This document shows, piece after piece, positions 42,824 through 53,464 of a stretch of 64,000 nucleotides of DNA (position 1 is its first letter; every line of letters begins with the position of its first letter). The translations under genes were made by a program, and so were the position numbers. The DNA is from Pseudoips prasinana (Eukaryota > Arthropoda > Insecta > Lepidoptera > Nolidae). Under the pieces are notes generated by a model that saw nothing but the letters and a program-made list of their open reading frames with translations, did no database searches and was not told the DNA's origin. The stretch lies in the NCBI GenBank assembly GCA_951640165.1, contig OX621265.1, positions 14,645,001-14,709,000 on the forward strand. Direction: 5' to 3'.

Positions 42824-43540
42824 ATGGCATCTGTCCTGGAGATTGTTCAACTGAGAGAATTGTTTTCCACACAAATGGCAATGTTCAAACAAGAGCTGAA
42901 TAAATCACCAACACCATCATCCAGCCTGGCTGCAGATTTTTCATCATTTCAAAAATTCGTTCTGGAATCTCTTGATAACCTCCAAAAGCAGGCAGAGGTG
43001 TTCGCTCAAACTGTGCAAACTGTGGATCATTTGGAGAGGCGGCAACGACGAAAAATACTCTTGGTCCATGGAGTTGCTGAGGTGCAGAGTGAGGACACTG
43101 TGAAGTTAGTAGCGGAAGTTATTCAATCCAAACTGAAGATCGAAGGGTTTTCGGTTGGTGACATTAGTCGTTGCCATCGAATGGGACGCGCGACCTCTAA
43201 CAAGCACAGGCCGATACTTATAAAGTTGCATGATGTCACTCGGCGAGACAAAATCTGGTTCTCGAAGACAAAGCTTAAAGGATCCGGTATCACAATCTCC
43301 GAATTTCTAACGAAGGCTCGTCACCAATTATTTGTGAAAATGCGCGAACAACTGGGCGTCGATAAATGCTTCACTCGTGATGGACGTCTTTACATGATGG
43401 TTTCTGACGGGGTACGTAAAGAAGTGACCTGTTACAGAGATCTGGAGCAAATAGAATGTCCCGCAGTTTCTGCTCCCGTACCGGTTGCGGCGCCGTCTAA
43501 AACTACGAAGTCCAAACGGCCGGCGGCCTCGAAAAAGTAA
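42824..43540 (+). CDS. LINE element B ORF1 protein (238 aa)
   Basis: This ORF1 RNA-binding protein aligns with the element A protein. The first proper start is the ATG at 42824; the frame before it begins with GTG. Residues 1-72 are helical and Leu/Gln/Glu-rich (IVQLRELFSTQMAMFKQEL, SFQKFVLESLDNLQKQ), consistent with a coiled coil for multimerisation. The RRM-like part has RRKILLVHGVAE at 75-86, CHRMG at 117-121 and RPILIKLHDV at 129-138. The C-terminus is basic and Pro/Ala/Lys-rich (SKRPAASKK), probably binding nucleic acid. About 360 bp separate it from ORF2, so ORF2 is not overlapped; how ORF2 would be translated is not shown by the sequence. It contains no stop or shift. Confidence 0.85.
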   Translation: MASVLEIVQLRELFSTQMAMFKQELNKSPTPSSSLAADFSSFQKFVLESLDNLQKQAEVFAQTVQTVDHLERRQRRKILLVHGVAEVQSEDTVKLVAEVIQSKLKIEGFSVGDISRCHRMGRATSNKHRPILIKLHDVTRRDKIWFSKTKLKGSGITISEFLTKARHQLFVKMREQLGVDKCFTRDGRLYMMVSDGVRKEVTCYRDLEQIECPAVSAPVPVAAPSKTTKSKRPAASKK

Positions 43541-43906
43541 TTTCTCATTTATTTTGGTTTTGTTAACATTTGTTTACATTTATATCTTTCCCACTTGCCT
43601 ACACAACAATAATTATCATTATTTATAAATTACCTACATGACAACAATAATAATTATCCACACAGTTTATTCTATTTGACAATTTTGACATGAACAATTT
43701 CTAAACTGTCACGTGCGTTTAGTTACTTTCAGTTGCTTTGTGTTTATTCTTGTTGATGTAGTGTTAGTTCCTTCGGACGGTGTTGTAAGTAATTAAACTA
43801 AAACCCTATTATTCTGCACTCATCTGGTGGGTGCATTCGTACTTAATATAGTTAGAAGAGTATTTTAATATAGTTAATATAAATATATTATTTTTTGTTT
43901 AGTTTT

Positions 43907-46837
43907 ATGTCTGAAAGCAGTAATGATAGCAACTTAGATGATTTTTTCTCGGCTAACAGCGATGATGATAGTTTTTCTAGTATTCCTTCTCTTGCCGAAA
44001 CTCTTGCTTCACAGTTCTCTGATGTACCAAAAAATCTTAATGTAGTCCATATTAATGCACAAAGTATTCCGGCTCATTATTCTGATATGCTGGCCTCGTT
44101 TGACTGTAAGAATATTCATGCAATTCTTGTTTCAGAATCCTGGCTTAAGCCATGTCTACCTTCTACTTCTTACTCACTTCCGGGCTTTAAACTGATCAGA
44201 AACGATCGCACACATGGCCGCGGTGGCGGTGTTGCCATCTACTTACGAGCTCATATTTCGTTTTCTATAGTTAGTATCTCGGCACAACCTCCACCGTCCA
44301 ATGCTGGCGAGCACCTCTTCCTAGAGGTCGAACTTCAGCACTCTAAAGCCCTTCTTGGTGTCTACTATTGCCCATCATTGCGCATTAACTACTTTTCGTC
44401 GCTGGAAAATATCCTTGAACAGATAACACCCTCTTATAGTCAAACCATAATCATGGGAGACTTTAATACATGTCTCCTTAAAAATGACACTCGCTCTAAT
44501 TCTCTACGCACTATCGCTGCTTCCACCAACTTGGTCTTGCTTCCACTTAATTCCACGCATCATTTTCCTAATTCCACACCTTCACTGTTAGATTTAATTC
44601 TTGTTTCTTCAACTCAAAGAGTCTCTAAGCATGGCCAATGCTCGGCGGAAGCTTTTTCATATCATGATCTCATATTCGTTTCGTACAAAATTCGTCCTCC
44701 CAAGGCTAAGTCAAGGACCCTTCTGCAGCGCAGTTTTGCTGGTATGGATCTGACTGCTCTTCGTAAAGACGCTACCGACATAAATTGGGCACCGCTTATT
44801 AACGCTGACTCCATCGACGTAAAAGTTAATTATTTTGCGTCCCAATTGACACAGCTCTATGACTTTCATGCTCCTATCCGCCCAATTAAAATTAAACATT
44901 TACCGGCACCATGGCTTACAGATAATATTAAATCTATTATGGGGAAAAAAGTTGCAGCTAAAGCTAGGTACAATAGTCGGCCAAGTGATTCTAATTGGGA
45001 AAAATATGTATCTTTAAGATGTCTCAGCAATAAGGTGTGTAGAAACGCACAACGCCAACATATCCATCAATCTGTTGAAAATGGTGATCCAGCCAAGGAC
45101 TGGAAATTTCTAAATTCTATGGGGATTGGAAAATCACGTCAAGATCAAACTCCTGTAAACTTCGATGTTAATGCATTAAATCAACACTTTACTCCTTCGT
45201 CCAGTTGTGATAGGACTACCTTAAGCAATACCTTACGTAATCTTTCATCACTTCCAACCCCTGATTATAGCTCTTTTAGATTTAATCAGTTTGCTGCTTG
45301 TGATGTTAAGAAATCGGTTCTGTCTATCACTTCCAACTCAATCGGCAGTGACTGCATTAGTCGTAATATGATCACTCCTATCCTTGATGAGATCCTACCC
45401 ATTCTTTGCCATATCTTTAATTATTCTATATCCAGCAGTACATTTCCATCCTCGTGGAAAGACGCCCATATCATCCCAATACCCAAAAAACCTAATCCTT
45501 CTTCCTTTTCTGAGTTCCGACCTATATCGATTCTTCCTCTACTCTCCAAGGTCCTTGAACGATTGGTTTCCAACCAGCTTAGTTCATTCCTCTGTAAAAA
45601 TTCTCTTCTTAATCCCTTCCAATCCGGCTTCCGCCCTGGTCATAGTACGACGACTGCATTAACTAAAATAACTGATGATATCAGACTGGGAATGGATAGA
45701 GGAAAACTCACTGTCCTCTCATTACTCGATTTCAGTAATGCTTTTAACACAGTGAATTTTGAAATTCTGATTGGAATACTAAGATCTCTTAACATATCTC
45801 CAACGGCAACCGATTGGTTTCGTGATTACCTGTTCGGCCGCCGGCAACGCATTTGCGTCCAGGATAGTGTATCCTCGTGGCGCAATACTGTAGTCGGCGT
45901 ACCACAGGGTGGCGTTCTTTCTCCGCTTCTCTTTGCGTTATTTATTAACACTATTTCCAGTAATCTTAATTCTTCCTACCACCTTTATGCAGATGACCTG
46001 CAAATATATACACAAGCCGAGCTTAATGATTTGCCGATGGCCATTGATAGCTTAAATGGGGACCTAAGACGTGTTTGCACCTGGAGTATTCAATACGGGC
46101 TGACTGTTAATCCTGAAAAGACGCAGGTTACAGTTTTTGGTAGCCCCAGGTTAATTTCAAAGATAGCTTGGTCTCAGGTTCCACCAGTTTACTTTAACAA
46201 CATCACAATACCTTTTAAGGAAAATGTAAAAAACTTGGGAATTTATATAGACAATAAGTTATCCTGGGATCTACAGCTACAAGAAGTTAGTCGTAAGGTT
46301 TTTGCCTCTGCAGGGATCTTGCGAAGACTACGCAACTTTCTACCCACTGCCACAAAAATTGCGCTCGCACAATCCCTCCTTCTTCCTATTCTTGACTATG
46401 CCGATACCAGCTATCTTGATCTCACAGAAGCACAACTTGACAAACTTGAGCGGCTTCAAAATGTCTGCATAAGGTTTATATTTGGATTACGCAAATATGA
46501 CCATGTTTCTGATTATCGCCGTCAGCTCAAGTGGCTTCCTATTCGCCTTCGCCGGAACACTCACATTTTAGCCCTTCTTTATAATATACTGTTTAATCCT
46601 TCATCACCATCTTATCTTAAAGAACGTTTCGAGTTCCTACATGACACACATTCAAGATGGTTGAGGTCATCAGAGAACCTTAAACTGCAAATGCCAAGTC
46701 ATTCCACCGATTATTACGGCAAATCATTTACAGTGCAGGCTGTGCGCCTGTGGAACGCCCTGCCCTTAACAATAAGAAAAGCGCAATCGTTAAATATTTT
46801 TAAAAATAATGTTAAAAAACATTATCTATCTGCCTAG
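43907..46837 (+). CDS. LINE element B ORF2: endonuclease-reverse transcriptase (976 aa)
   Basis: ORF2 nicks the target DNA and primes reverse transcription of the element RNA there. The ATG at 43907 is used; the frame upstream opens only with TTG. Residue numbers are from that ATG. The N-terminus (1-40) is acidic and Ser-rich. The APE-type endonuclease spans about 43-255, with HINAQSI (48-54), SESWLKP (76-82), MGDFNTC (183-189) and SYHDLI (251-256). A linker follows, then the reverse transcriptase at about 510-760: FRPISILPLLSKVLERLV, LDFSNAF (catalytic Asp 608), GVPQGGVLSPLLF, and YADD (694-697). A C-terminal region follows, with LPILDYADTSYLDL, KLERLQNVCIRFIFG and WLPIRLRRNTH. RNase H and zinc-knuckle domains are absent. 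There are no stops or shifts. The final endonuclease motif differs from the usual SDH. Confidence 0.9.
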   Translation: MSESSNDSNLDDFFSANSDDDSFSSIPSLAETLASQFSDVPKNLNVVHINAQSIPAHYSDMLASFDCKNIHAILVSESWLKPCLPSTSYSLPGFKLIRNDRTHGRGGGVAIYLRAHISFSIVSISAQPPPSNAGEHLFLEVELQHSKALLGVYYCPSLRINYFSSLENILEQITPSYSQTIIMGDFNTCLLKNDTRSNSLRTIAASTNLVLLPLNSTHHFPNSTPSLLDLILVSSTQRVSKHGQCSAEAFSYHDLIFVSYKIRPPKAKSRTLLQRSFAGMDLTALRKDATDINWAPLINADSIDVKVNYFASQLTQLYDFHAPIRPIKIKHLPAPWLTDNIKSIMGKKVAAKARYNSRPSDSNWEKYVSLRCLSNKVCRNAQRQHIHQSVENGDPAKDWKFLNSMGIGKSRQDQTPVNFDVNALNQHFTPSSSCDRTTLSNTLRNLSSLPTPDYSSFRFNQFAACDVKKSVLSITSNSIGSDCISRNMITPILDEILPILCHIFNYSISSSTFPSSWKDAHIIPIPKKPNPSSFSEFRPISILPLLSKVLERLVSNQLSSFLCKNSLLNPFQSGFRPGHSTTTALTKITDDIRLGMDRGKLTVLSLLDFSNAFNTVNFEILIGILRSLNISPTATDWFRDYLFGRRQRICVQDSVSSWRNTVVGVPQGGVLSPLLFALFINTISSNLNSSYHLYADDLQIYTQAELNDLPMAIDSLNGDLRRVCTWSIQYGLTVNPEKTQVTVFGSPRLISKIAWSQVPPVYFNNITIPFKENVKNLGIYIDNKLSWDLQLQEVSRKVFASAGILRRLRNFLPTATKIALAQSLLLPILDYADTSYLDLTEAQLDKLERLQNVCIRFIFGLRKYDHVSDYRRQLKWLPIRLRRNTHILALLYNILFNPSSPSYLKERFEFLHDTHSRWLRSSENLKLQMPSHSTDYYGKSFTVQAVRLWNALPLTIRKAQSLNIFKNNVKKHYLSA

Positions 46838-47179
46838 ACTACTGTATAAGCATATTTATTTACCGCTGTCGCCTTTGGTTTTTTATTTCTCGCGCATTCC
46901 TGCTTTTATAGACTTTTTTTTAAATTATTCTATGAATTTCTTTTTTTACTTTTTGTTATCAATTTGTATAAGGTTATGTTTACATTAAGTTGACCTATTG
47001 TTACACCTACCTACCCTGTTTTCCCTTTCCTTAGTCTATCCACTCCATAATTGGTTGTCTGGAAGAAATCGCAGTAGCGATAAGACCGCCCGCGCCCTTT
47101 GTACTTAATTTATGTATGCTCTTTTTTTTAATTTTAAGTTATGGTGTACAATAAAGAGTATTTTACTTTACTTTACTTA
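46838..47179 (+). other. Element B 3' UTR with polyadenylation signal and (TTTAC)n end
   Basis: AATAAA lies at about 47150-47155 and the element ends in four TTTAC-type units at 47159-47178. Short tandem 3' ends are typical of CR1/L2-like LINEs. Confidence 0.75.
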
Positions 47180-47183
47180 TATT

Positions 47184-49826
47184 ATCAGAATCTTTTCTTA
47201 AGCCTTCTCTTCTCTCTACTCACTTTTCATTGCCTGGATTTGTGCTCGTCCGTAACGACCGGATTGGAAAGGGATGTGGGGGTGTGGCACTATACTTACG
47301 AGCTAACATCTCCTTTAAAATCGTAAATGTCTCTCCATCTACCTACACTGAATCAGCAGAGCATCTATTTATTGAAATCATAGTCCATCACAAAAAAATG
47401 CTTCTCGGAGTCTTCTATAGTCCGAATCTTCGAATTAATTATTTCAACACGCTGGAGACGTTACTTCATGATATATGCCCGACTTACGAGCACGTAGTCA
47501 TAATGGGTGACTTTAATACGTGTTTGATAAAAAACGATCACCGTGCTCACGCTATCCGATCTCTCTTATCAGCTGTTGACCTTCATATCTTACCTCTTTC
47601 AGCCACACATCATTTTCCTAATTGTAACCCATCTCTTCTTGATCTAATGATTGTCTCCAAACCTGATCTCGTTTCAACACATGGTCAGCTCACTGCTTGT
47701 TTCTCTTACCACGACTTAATCTTTCTTTCCTACTCTATTCGGCCTCCCAAACGTAGATCACAATATTCAACCCTTCGGAATTTCAAGGGCATGAACCTGG
47801 AGGCATTAAAGTGTGATGCAGAGCACATTGACTGGACGCCGGTGATCAATTGTGACTCTATTGATAATAAAGTTCGAGAATTTAGCGGTATATTAACATC
47901 TCTGTATGATCGTCATGCACCGAAACGGCGAGTTAAACTTAAACACATTCCAGCCCCTTGGATTACTCCGGCTATCAAAGAAGCTATGGCTAGTAGGGAT
48001 AAGGCGTAACTAAGGTATAAGCGCACGCCTACAGAGACCAACTTTAATCGCTTCAAAATCTTGCGCAATCGCTGCAGTCGTATGTGTCGTGATTCTAAAC
48101 GTCGCCACTTCCACACTTCTCTCAATAATCAAAATTCCTCCAAAGTTTGGAAATTCTTAAAAGCCAATGGTATCGGCAAAATCCCTTCGGCAGATTTTAA
48201 CAGTATTGACCTGGATTCTCTTAACCACCATTTCTCAATTCCTCCTATTACAATTGACCCTCGTATCAAATCGAATACCTTACTTGAGCTGTCTTCTTTG
48301 TCGGTACCACAATGTTCCCCGTTCAAACTCACTTCAGTGAGTGAAGACGAAGTAAAAAATCCCTATTATCAATAACATCTTCCGCTGTTGGTAATGACGA
48401 GTTATGCTCCAGAATGGTTACTCCACTAATTCCTATTTTAATTCCTATCCTTACTCATATTTTTAACTTTTCTTTGTACTCCTGTTGCTTCCCATGTGCC
48501 TGGAAACAAGCGCATATCATCCCGTTACTTAAAATTTCCAATCCTACACTATTGTCACTATTTCGCCCGATTTCCATCCTCCCTTTCCTCTCAAAAGTTC
48601 TGGAGCATATAGTCCACCGTCAGCTATCCGGTTACTTACTGCGGAATAATCTTCTAAACCCCTTACAATCTGGTTTTCGACCAGGTCACAGCACGGCAAC
48701 GGCGCTCCTAAAGGTCACTGACGAAATCCGTTGGGCCATGGAGAATAAATCTCTCACAGTTTTGGTTCTCCTTGACTTTAGCAGTGCCTTTAACTCCGTG
48801 GACTTCGATATTCTTCTCGAAACTCTTAAATCACTTAATTTCTCCTCGGAGTCTGTGGCTTGGTTCGATACATATCTTCGGGGACGCACGCAGCGTGTTT
48901 GCTATAAGGACTCTTACTCAGATTGGTGCAATCTTACCACGGGCGTACCCCAGGGTGGCGTGTTATCTCCTTTACTTTTCTCCATCTTCATCAACTTTGC
49001 TACACGAGTTATTTCCTCCAATTTTCATCTCTACGCAGACGACATGCAGTTATACCGTCATTTTACATTAAATGAAGCAAGAACCGCGATTGCTGCCATG
49101 AATCAGGACCTGGGCGCGATCAGTCAATGGGCTAGATCCTTCGGTCTTCAATTAAATCCCACGCAAATGCGTGCTGGTTTTGACGTCGGCTCTTTTCCTC
49201 CTGTTTTACTTGACAATGTGCATATTGCGTACTCGGATACCGCTAAGAATCTTGGGGTAATTATAGATCGGAACTTATCCTGGAATGCTCACATCAATGA
49301 AGTCAGCAAAAAGGTCTATTTCACCTTTCACTCACTTAGGTGCCTCCAGTACTTTTTGCCCTTTGAAACCAAAATCACTCTTGCTCAAACTCTTATCCAG
49401 CCCATTCTGGACTATGCTGATGTCTGCTATCTGGATGCTACCGAAGAGCTATTAAACAAACTTGAGCGTTTGCAAAATTTATGTATACGTTTCATTTTTA
49501 ATCTCCGAAAGTACGACCATGTCTCAGAATTCCGCAACAATCTCAAGTGGCTCCCAATCCGCCTTCGCAGGAATACTCGAATATTATGTCTTCTCTTCAA
49601 TATCCTAAATAATCCCGCATATCCCTCTTACCTACACGAGCGCTTTTCCTTTAAACATTCTCCCAACGCCCAATGTAGGTCACACCTAAAAAGCATTTTA
49701 AAATTCCCATCCCATAAAACTGATTTCTTCTCCAACTCCTTCACTGTTCAGGCGGTTAGGCTGTGGAACTCTCTTCCGCCTAACATTCGAAACTGTAACA
49801 CAATCACCACGTTTAAAAAAAGTTAA
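47184..49826 (+). pseudogene. LINE element A ORF2, 3' part, decayed
   Basis: The frame resumes exactly after the insertion (SESFLKPSLLSTHFSLPGF) and carries endonuclease motifs (MGDFNTCL, THHFPNCNPSLLDLM, FSYHDLIF). An in-frame TAA at 48007-48009 and a one-base shift near 48356 break it. The reverse transcriptase continues in the next frame from about 48360: FRPISILPFLSKVLEHIV, LDFSSAFNSVD, GVPQGGVLSPLLF, YADDMQLY. A segment after LQLNPTQ is shortened by about 11 residues against element B. A one-base loss in the A run at about 49817 removes the normal C-terminus (the other frame gives KLKEHYLSSLP). It cannot make a full enzyme. Confidence 0.85.
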
Positions 49827-50095
49827 AAGAACACTACCTTTCCTCTTTGCCATAGATATATGTATTTTATGTAGTTTATTATTTAAAATGATGTATTTAT
49901 TTATGTATATGTGTATTTTTATCGTATGTATGTATATCACCCTACACACTAATATCTTCCTCTCTTCCAAAATCTCCTCTTGCAGGTCTACTGGAAGAGA
50001 TTTCTTTAGAAATAAGTGTGTACAATGTCTTCTCTTGTTTATTCTTTCTTTCTTTATAGTCTTAGTGTGTACATAAATTGGAAATAAATAAATAA
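49827..50095 (+). other. Element A 3' UTR
   Basis: AT-rich, ending in ggaaataaataaataaat at about 50080-50095. The open frames in it have no support. Confidence 0.6.
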
Positions 50096-50311
50096 ATATA
50101 GATAAATGGTAGCACGTAATCGCTCTTAAAGTTTAAACATCTGCGTAAATGGGTCATACAAATATTTGACGAGCCGGGAACAGAAGCCGCTATAGCTTAA
50201 AAGGCATGTTGCGGAATAACATTCGGTGTAAAATGTGTGAATGGTGTAATAATGCTTTGTTTACCATATGGGTATTGGTCCAAATTGTGATCTAAGGCAT
50301 GATTGGTCAAA

Positions 50312-50595
50312 TGTAGGGTTGCAATCTCTAAAATTAGGTAACCAAGACACGACGCATGCAAACCCCGGGTTTTCCAGACCAGAACCCGGATATTGTGATG
50401 TCAACAGTCCTTACAATCTCGCGACTCACTGCCAGAGACGCTTCGTCAGTTGTTCACACTGAGGCGCCGTCGCGTCTACGGCCCAAGATTTTAAATTTAG
50501 AAACCTGGACTATAAAAGAAACCCCACCCAGACGATACCCGACACCCTCTAAACTAGGAGAAACGCGGGGCCACCCGGACGGATGGCAACCCTAG
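50312..50595. mobile_element. TIR element with 'tagggttgc' ends
   Basis: Left end tagggttgcaatctc and right end ggatggcaaccctag are inverted with few mismatches. The interior is GC-rich and non-coding (open frames of 64-79 codons cross both ends). Confidence 0.5.
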
Positions 50596-50704
50596 TCAAA
50601 TGGTCAGTAGTGCAGTTACAATACAGACAATTATCAAAATACAAAAATAATATTAAGTGTTAATTTCGGTTCGTCAGCTTAAGCAACCCAGGATGTTATT
50701 TTAA

Positions 50705-51182
50705 TATCTTGGGATAACTAACACACTGCCATCTGATAGACATACTTATAAATTTCTAAATACTTACATACATCATCATCATCATATCAGCCGAAAGACG
50801 CCAACCACTGGGCAAAGGCCTCCCCCAAAGATCTCCACAATTGCCGGTCTTGCGCTGTCCGTATCCAGCGACTTCGAGCGACCCTCACAAGATCATCGGT
50901 CCATCTTGTAGGGAGCCTGCCCATGCTGCGTCTTCCGGTCCATGGTCGCCACTCGAGTACCTTTCTGCCCCAGCGGCCGTCGGCTCTACGAGCTATATGC
51001 CCCGCCCACTGCCACTACAGTTTAGCAATTCTTAGGGCTATGTCGGTTACTTTGGTTCAAATTACACATAGAAACAGAACAAATAATCTTGGTCATCACA
51101 CTAACATTTGTCTTAGGTGGGAATCGAACCCATATCCTCTGGCTTAGCCGTCAGGATCACTAACAACTAGACCAAAGGCTGA
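50705..51182 (-). mobile_element. SINE family I (minus), split by an RTE fragment
   Basis: Left part taacacactgccatctgat, tttctaaatacttacatac. Right part attacacatagaaacagaac, gtgggaatcgaaccc. The RTE piece lies between. Confidence 0.6.
50769..51056 (-). repeat. RTE-like LINE 3' end (minus), nested in a SINE
   Basis: catcatcatcatatcagcc, gatctccacaattgccgg, gatcatcggtccatcttg and ctatatgccccgcccactg. It matches 35801 in reverse. Confidence 0.7.
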
Positions 51183-51189
51183 TAGATAT

Positions 51190-51530
51190 TTCGCAAGGTG
51201 TTTCCTCAGTCAAACGTTTCTGTATCAAAATAACGCTATGCTCAAATATCTATCTATACCCGTCCCTACGGATGCGGTAACATTCCACCCCCAAAAACCT
51301 TGACTTAAGTTATTTAACTTTAAGTATTCACCGAAAGGGTTTGCCAGCTGGCGCATCGATCTAACTTAGACGTGTGTTTAAGTTCGGCAGGTGTTCAAGT
51401 TAATTAATTGATCAAACTTTAGTAAGACGAATTACTGTTCTGGCTAAGTTCTAATACTTTAGCACGCTTATAAAAAAATGCAGGGTACACTTTTGGGACT
51501 GCCGATAGAAGGGATCTATTAGATCTTTAT
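51190..51530. other. Unassigned interval
   Basis: Nothing recognised. Confidence 0.35.
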
Positions 51531-51536
51531 TTAAAA

Positions 51537-51866
51537 CTAGCTTAAACTTTATAAATTATAGCCTATGCGTTCTTCGGAAATATAAGCTAGCTGTGCCCTG
51601 CGGTTTAACCCGCGTTAAACATTTTAAATTATAGGCTATGAGTTAATCCTGGGTGTCAGCTAACTCCAGACCAAATTTTATTAAAATCGCTCCAGCCGTT
51701 TAGACGTGAAGAAGTAACAAACATACACACTCACAAGTCTTTATAATATTAGTATGATATTACTACAAAGTTTCATCAAAATCCGTCCGGTAGTTTTTGC
51801 GTGAAAGAGTAACAAACATACACACTCACATACTTACAAACGTTCGCCTTTATAATATTATATTTT
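51537..51866 (-). mobile_element. Helitron-like element (outer), split by another
   Basis: CTAG after A at 51537, then ttataaattatagcctatgc up to about 51585. After the inner copy come gtttcatcaaaatccgtcc and gcctttataatattatatt. Confidence 0.6.
51587..51757 (-). mobile_element. Helitron-like element (inner)
   Basis: CTAGctgtgccctgcggttta, gtgtcagctaactccagac, gtttagacgtgaagaag and the end ataatattagtatGA|T. Confidence 0.75.
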
Positions 51867-51892
51867 TTTATACTTTATTACTTTATAATATA

Positions 51893-52142
51893 ACGATCAC
51901 CGTAGCCTCACCGTGCTCCTGCCTACGAAGCTGGTGGTCCTGGGTTCGAATCCCGGTAAGTGCAAATATTTGTGTGATGAGCACGAATATTTGTTTCTGA
52001 GTCATGGATGTTTTCTATGTATTTAAGTATTTATCTATCTATATAAGTATCTATATCGTCGCCTGGTACCCATAGTACAAGCTTTGCTTAGTTTGGGGCT
52101 AGCATGATCTGTGTGACATTGTCCCTATATATATTATTAATA
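51893..52142 (+). mobile_element. tRNA-headed SINE, family B
   Basis: Head gatcaccgtagcctcaccg (with a small deletion), B box gggttcgaatcccgg and the usual body and tail. Confidence 0.8.
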
Positions 52143-52470
52143 TTATATATATATTGGTGTGATTATCACTTGTATTTTAGAATATTGGTTCACCTGTTAT
52201 TGGCAACTGTATAACCACATAACTAATTGTTACCTACTGTTATGTAATACCTAAATAAGTAAATAAATGAATAAATTAGTGCAAATATGTCATAAATTTT
52301 ATAAAATCAACTAGGGGAAGGGCACCAACTTCTTTCTGAGTACTATGACCATCATACCGCGATCGCCAACCCGTCTGCCAAGCGTGGTGATTATGGCATC
52401 TTGGAGGATACCTCCGAGGTGATTCTTGGCGAGGCTTTTGTTCAGCAGTGGACTTCTTATAGCTGTTATG
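52143..52470. repeat. Block duplicated from or with 5346-5605, plus repeat F (minus)
   Basis: gtgtgattatcacttg, cataactaattgttacctac, and aagcgtggtgattatggc. F continues here further (gaggcttttgttcagcag) than at 5346. Confidence 0.65.
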
Positions 52471-52482
52471 ATGAAGTAAGTA

Positions 52483-52501
52483 ATATATATATATATATAT
52501 A
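52483..52501. repeat. (TA)n microsatellite
   Basis: About nine TA units in front of the SINE D copy. Confidence 0.7.
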
Positions 52502-52846
52502 ATAATGTCCTCTCGACCGAATTTCGGCCACGGCGGCCAGTCTCAATGGAGACTAGCCAATTGGGCAGGACATATTATAGTGTACAAGTGTGTGCGCAAA
52601 CACAGGGGCACTTTCTATTCTATCACTCTCATGATCCGATGGGACGACTAGCGACAAGACCGGAAATAGGTCAGGTACAAGACCGACGGCTTTATGTACT
52701 TTCCGAGGCACGGGTACATAATATCGCCAACTCCCAGACTTCGGGCTGACAGTGAGAAATGTCTTTTTTACGGAAAAATCCCAAAATCACTTTTCGGCGT
52801 TCTCTGCGGGTGAACACGCTACCGCTAGACCAACGAGGCAGTCAAT
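52502..52846 (-). mobile_element. tRNA-headed SINE, family D (minus), full copy
   Basis: From ataatgtcctctcgaccg through cggccacggcggccagtc and ccgatgggacgactagcg to the tRNA-like head gtagaccaacgaggcag-type end. Confidence 0.85.
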
Positions 52847-52849
52847 GAA

Positions 52850-53460
52850 GTAAGTTTTTATCTCACAAGTCTACAAAGTATCCGTCTATGTACGGTACCG
52901 AGATGCATACGGAAGCGATTTTAATTAAAACATACGTTATTCTTTCTAAACACGAGGCGACAAGTTACTAACCCATATTTTATTACCGCATGTTCAACTT
53001 CATAATATTATCATCTATTTTTAACTAGACAAACTTTAAGCCACACAAATACCAACCATATTCATAACTAAAAGGATTCACTTTTCTTTGGCAAAATTTA
53101 TAGACCACACCTATACACAGCCAGTTAAAATTAAACCTTTTAACCTGCAAATAGGGTTGATTATTCCTTGTGTGACGAAATCCATAGTTTACGCAGGCTG
53201 ATGTAATGCTGAGTATTATAGCAGACGTAGTTAGAGTTCACGCTTTATTGAAATCGACCGCGTCTTTATCACGACAACATAAGGCTGGTTTTTGAATAGC
53301 ACCTGTACCGATAGACGAGACGTGAACTGTACCATAGATTCTAGTTTAGTAATGGTCGCTGATGGAATGCCGTGATGTGTGCTTTGATGCAATCGCGTAA
53401 ATAAACGCAACGGTTATCTTTTTCGAATGCGTTTGCGCCTATTTTAGAGTTCCATGCGTA
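52850..53460. other. Unassigned interval
   Basis: Nothing recognised. Confidence 0.35.
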
Positions 53461-53464
53461 CGAT

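Larger units (their letters stand above)
42634..47179 (+). mobile_element. LINE element B, full-length and apparently intact
   Basis: It is about 4.5 kb: a 190-bp 5' UTR, ORF1 (42824-43540), a spacer, ORF2 (43907-46837), and a 3' UTR with AATAAA at about 47150 and a (TTTAC)n end. It is inserted in ORF2 of element A. TATT flanks it at 42630-42633 and 47180-47183, and excision with one copy restores the A frame. Both ORFs lack internal stops, which suggests a recent insertion. The CR1/L2-like clade is inferred. Confidence 0.85.
40760..50095 (+). mobile_element. LINE element A (old copy, split by element B)
   Basis: This is a two-ORF non-LTR retrotransposon. It comprises a 5' UTR (start uncertain, about 40760), intact ORF1 (40953-41723), a spacer with a 93-bp insertion, ORF2 broken by stops and frameshifts, and a 3' UTR ending in AATA repeats near 50095. 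Element B (42634-47179) lies inside its ORF2. It lacks RNase H. The CR1/L2-like branch of the Jockey superfamily is my inference from the RT motifs. Confidence 0.8.
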
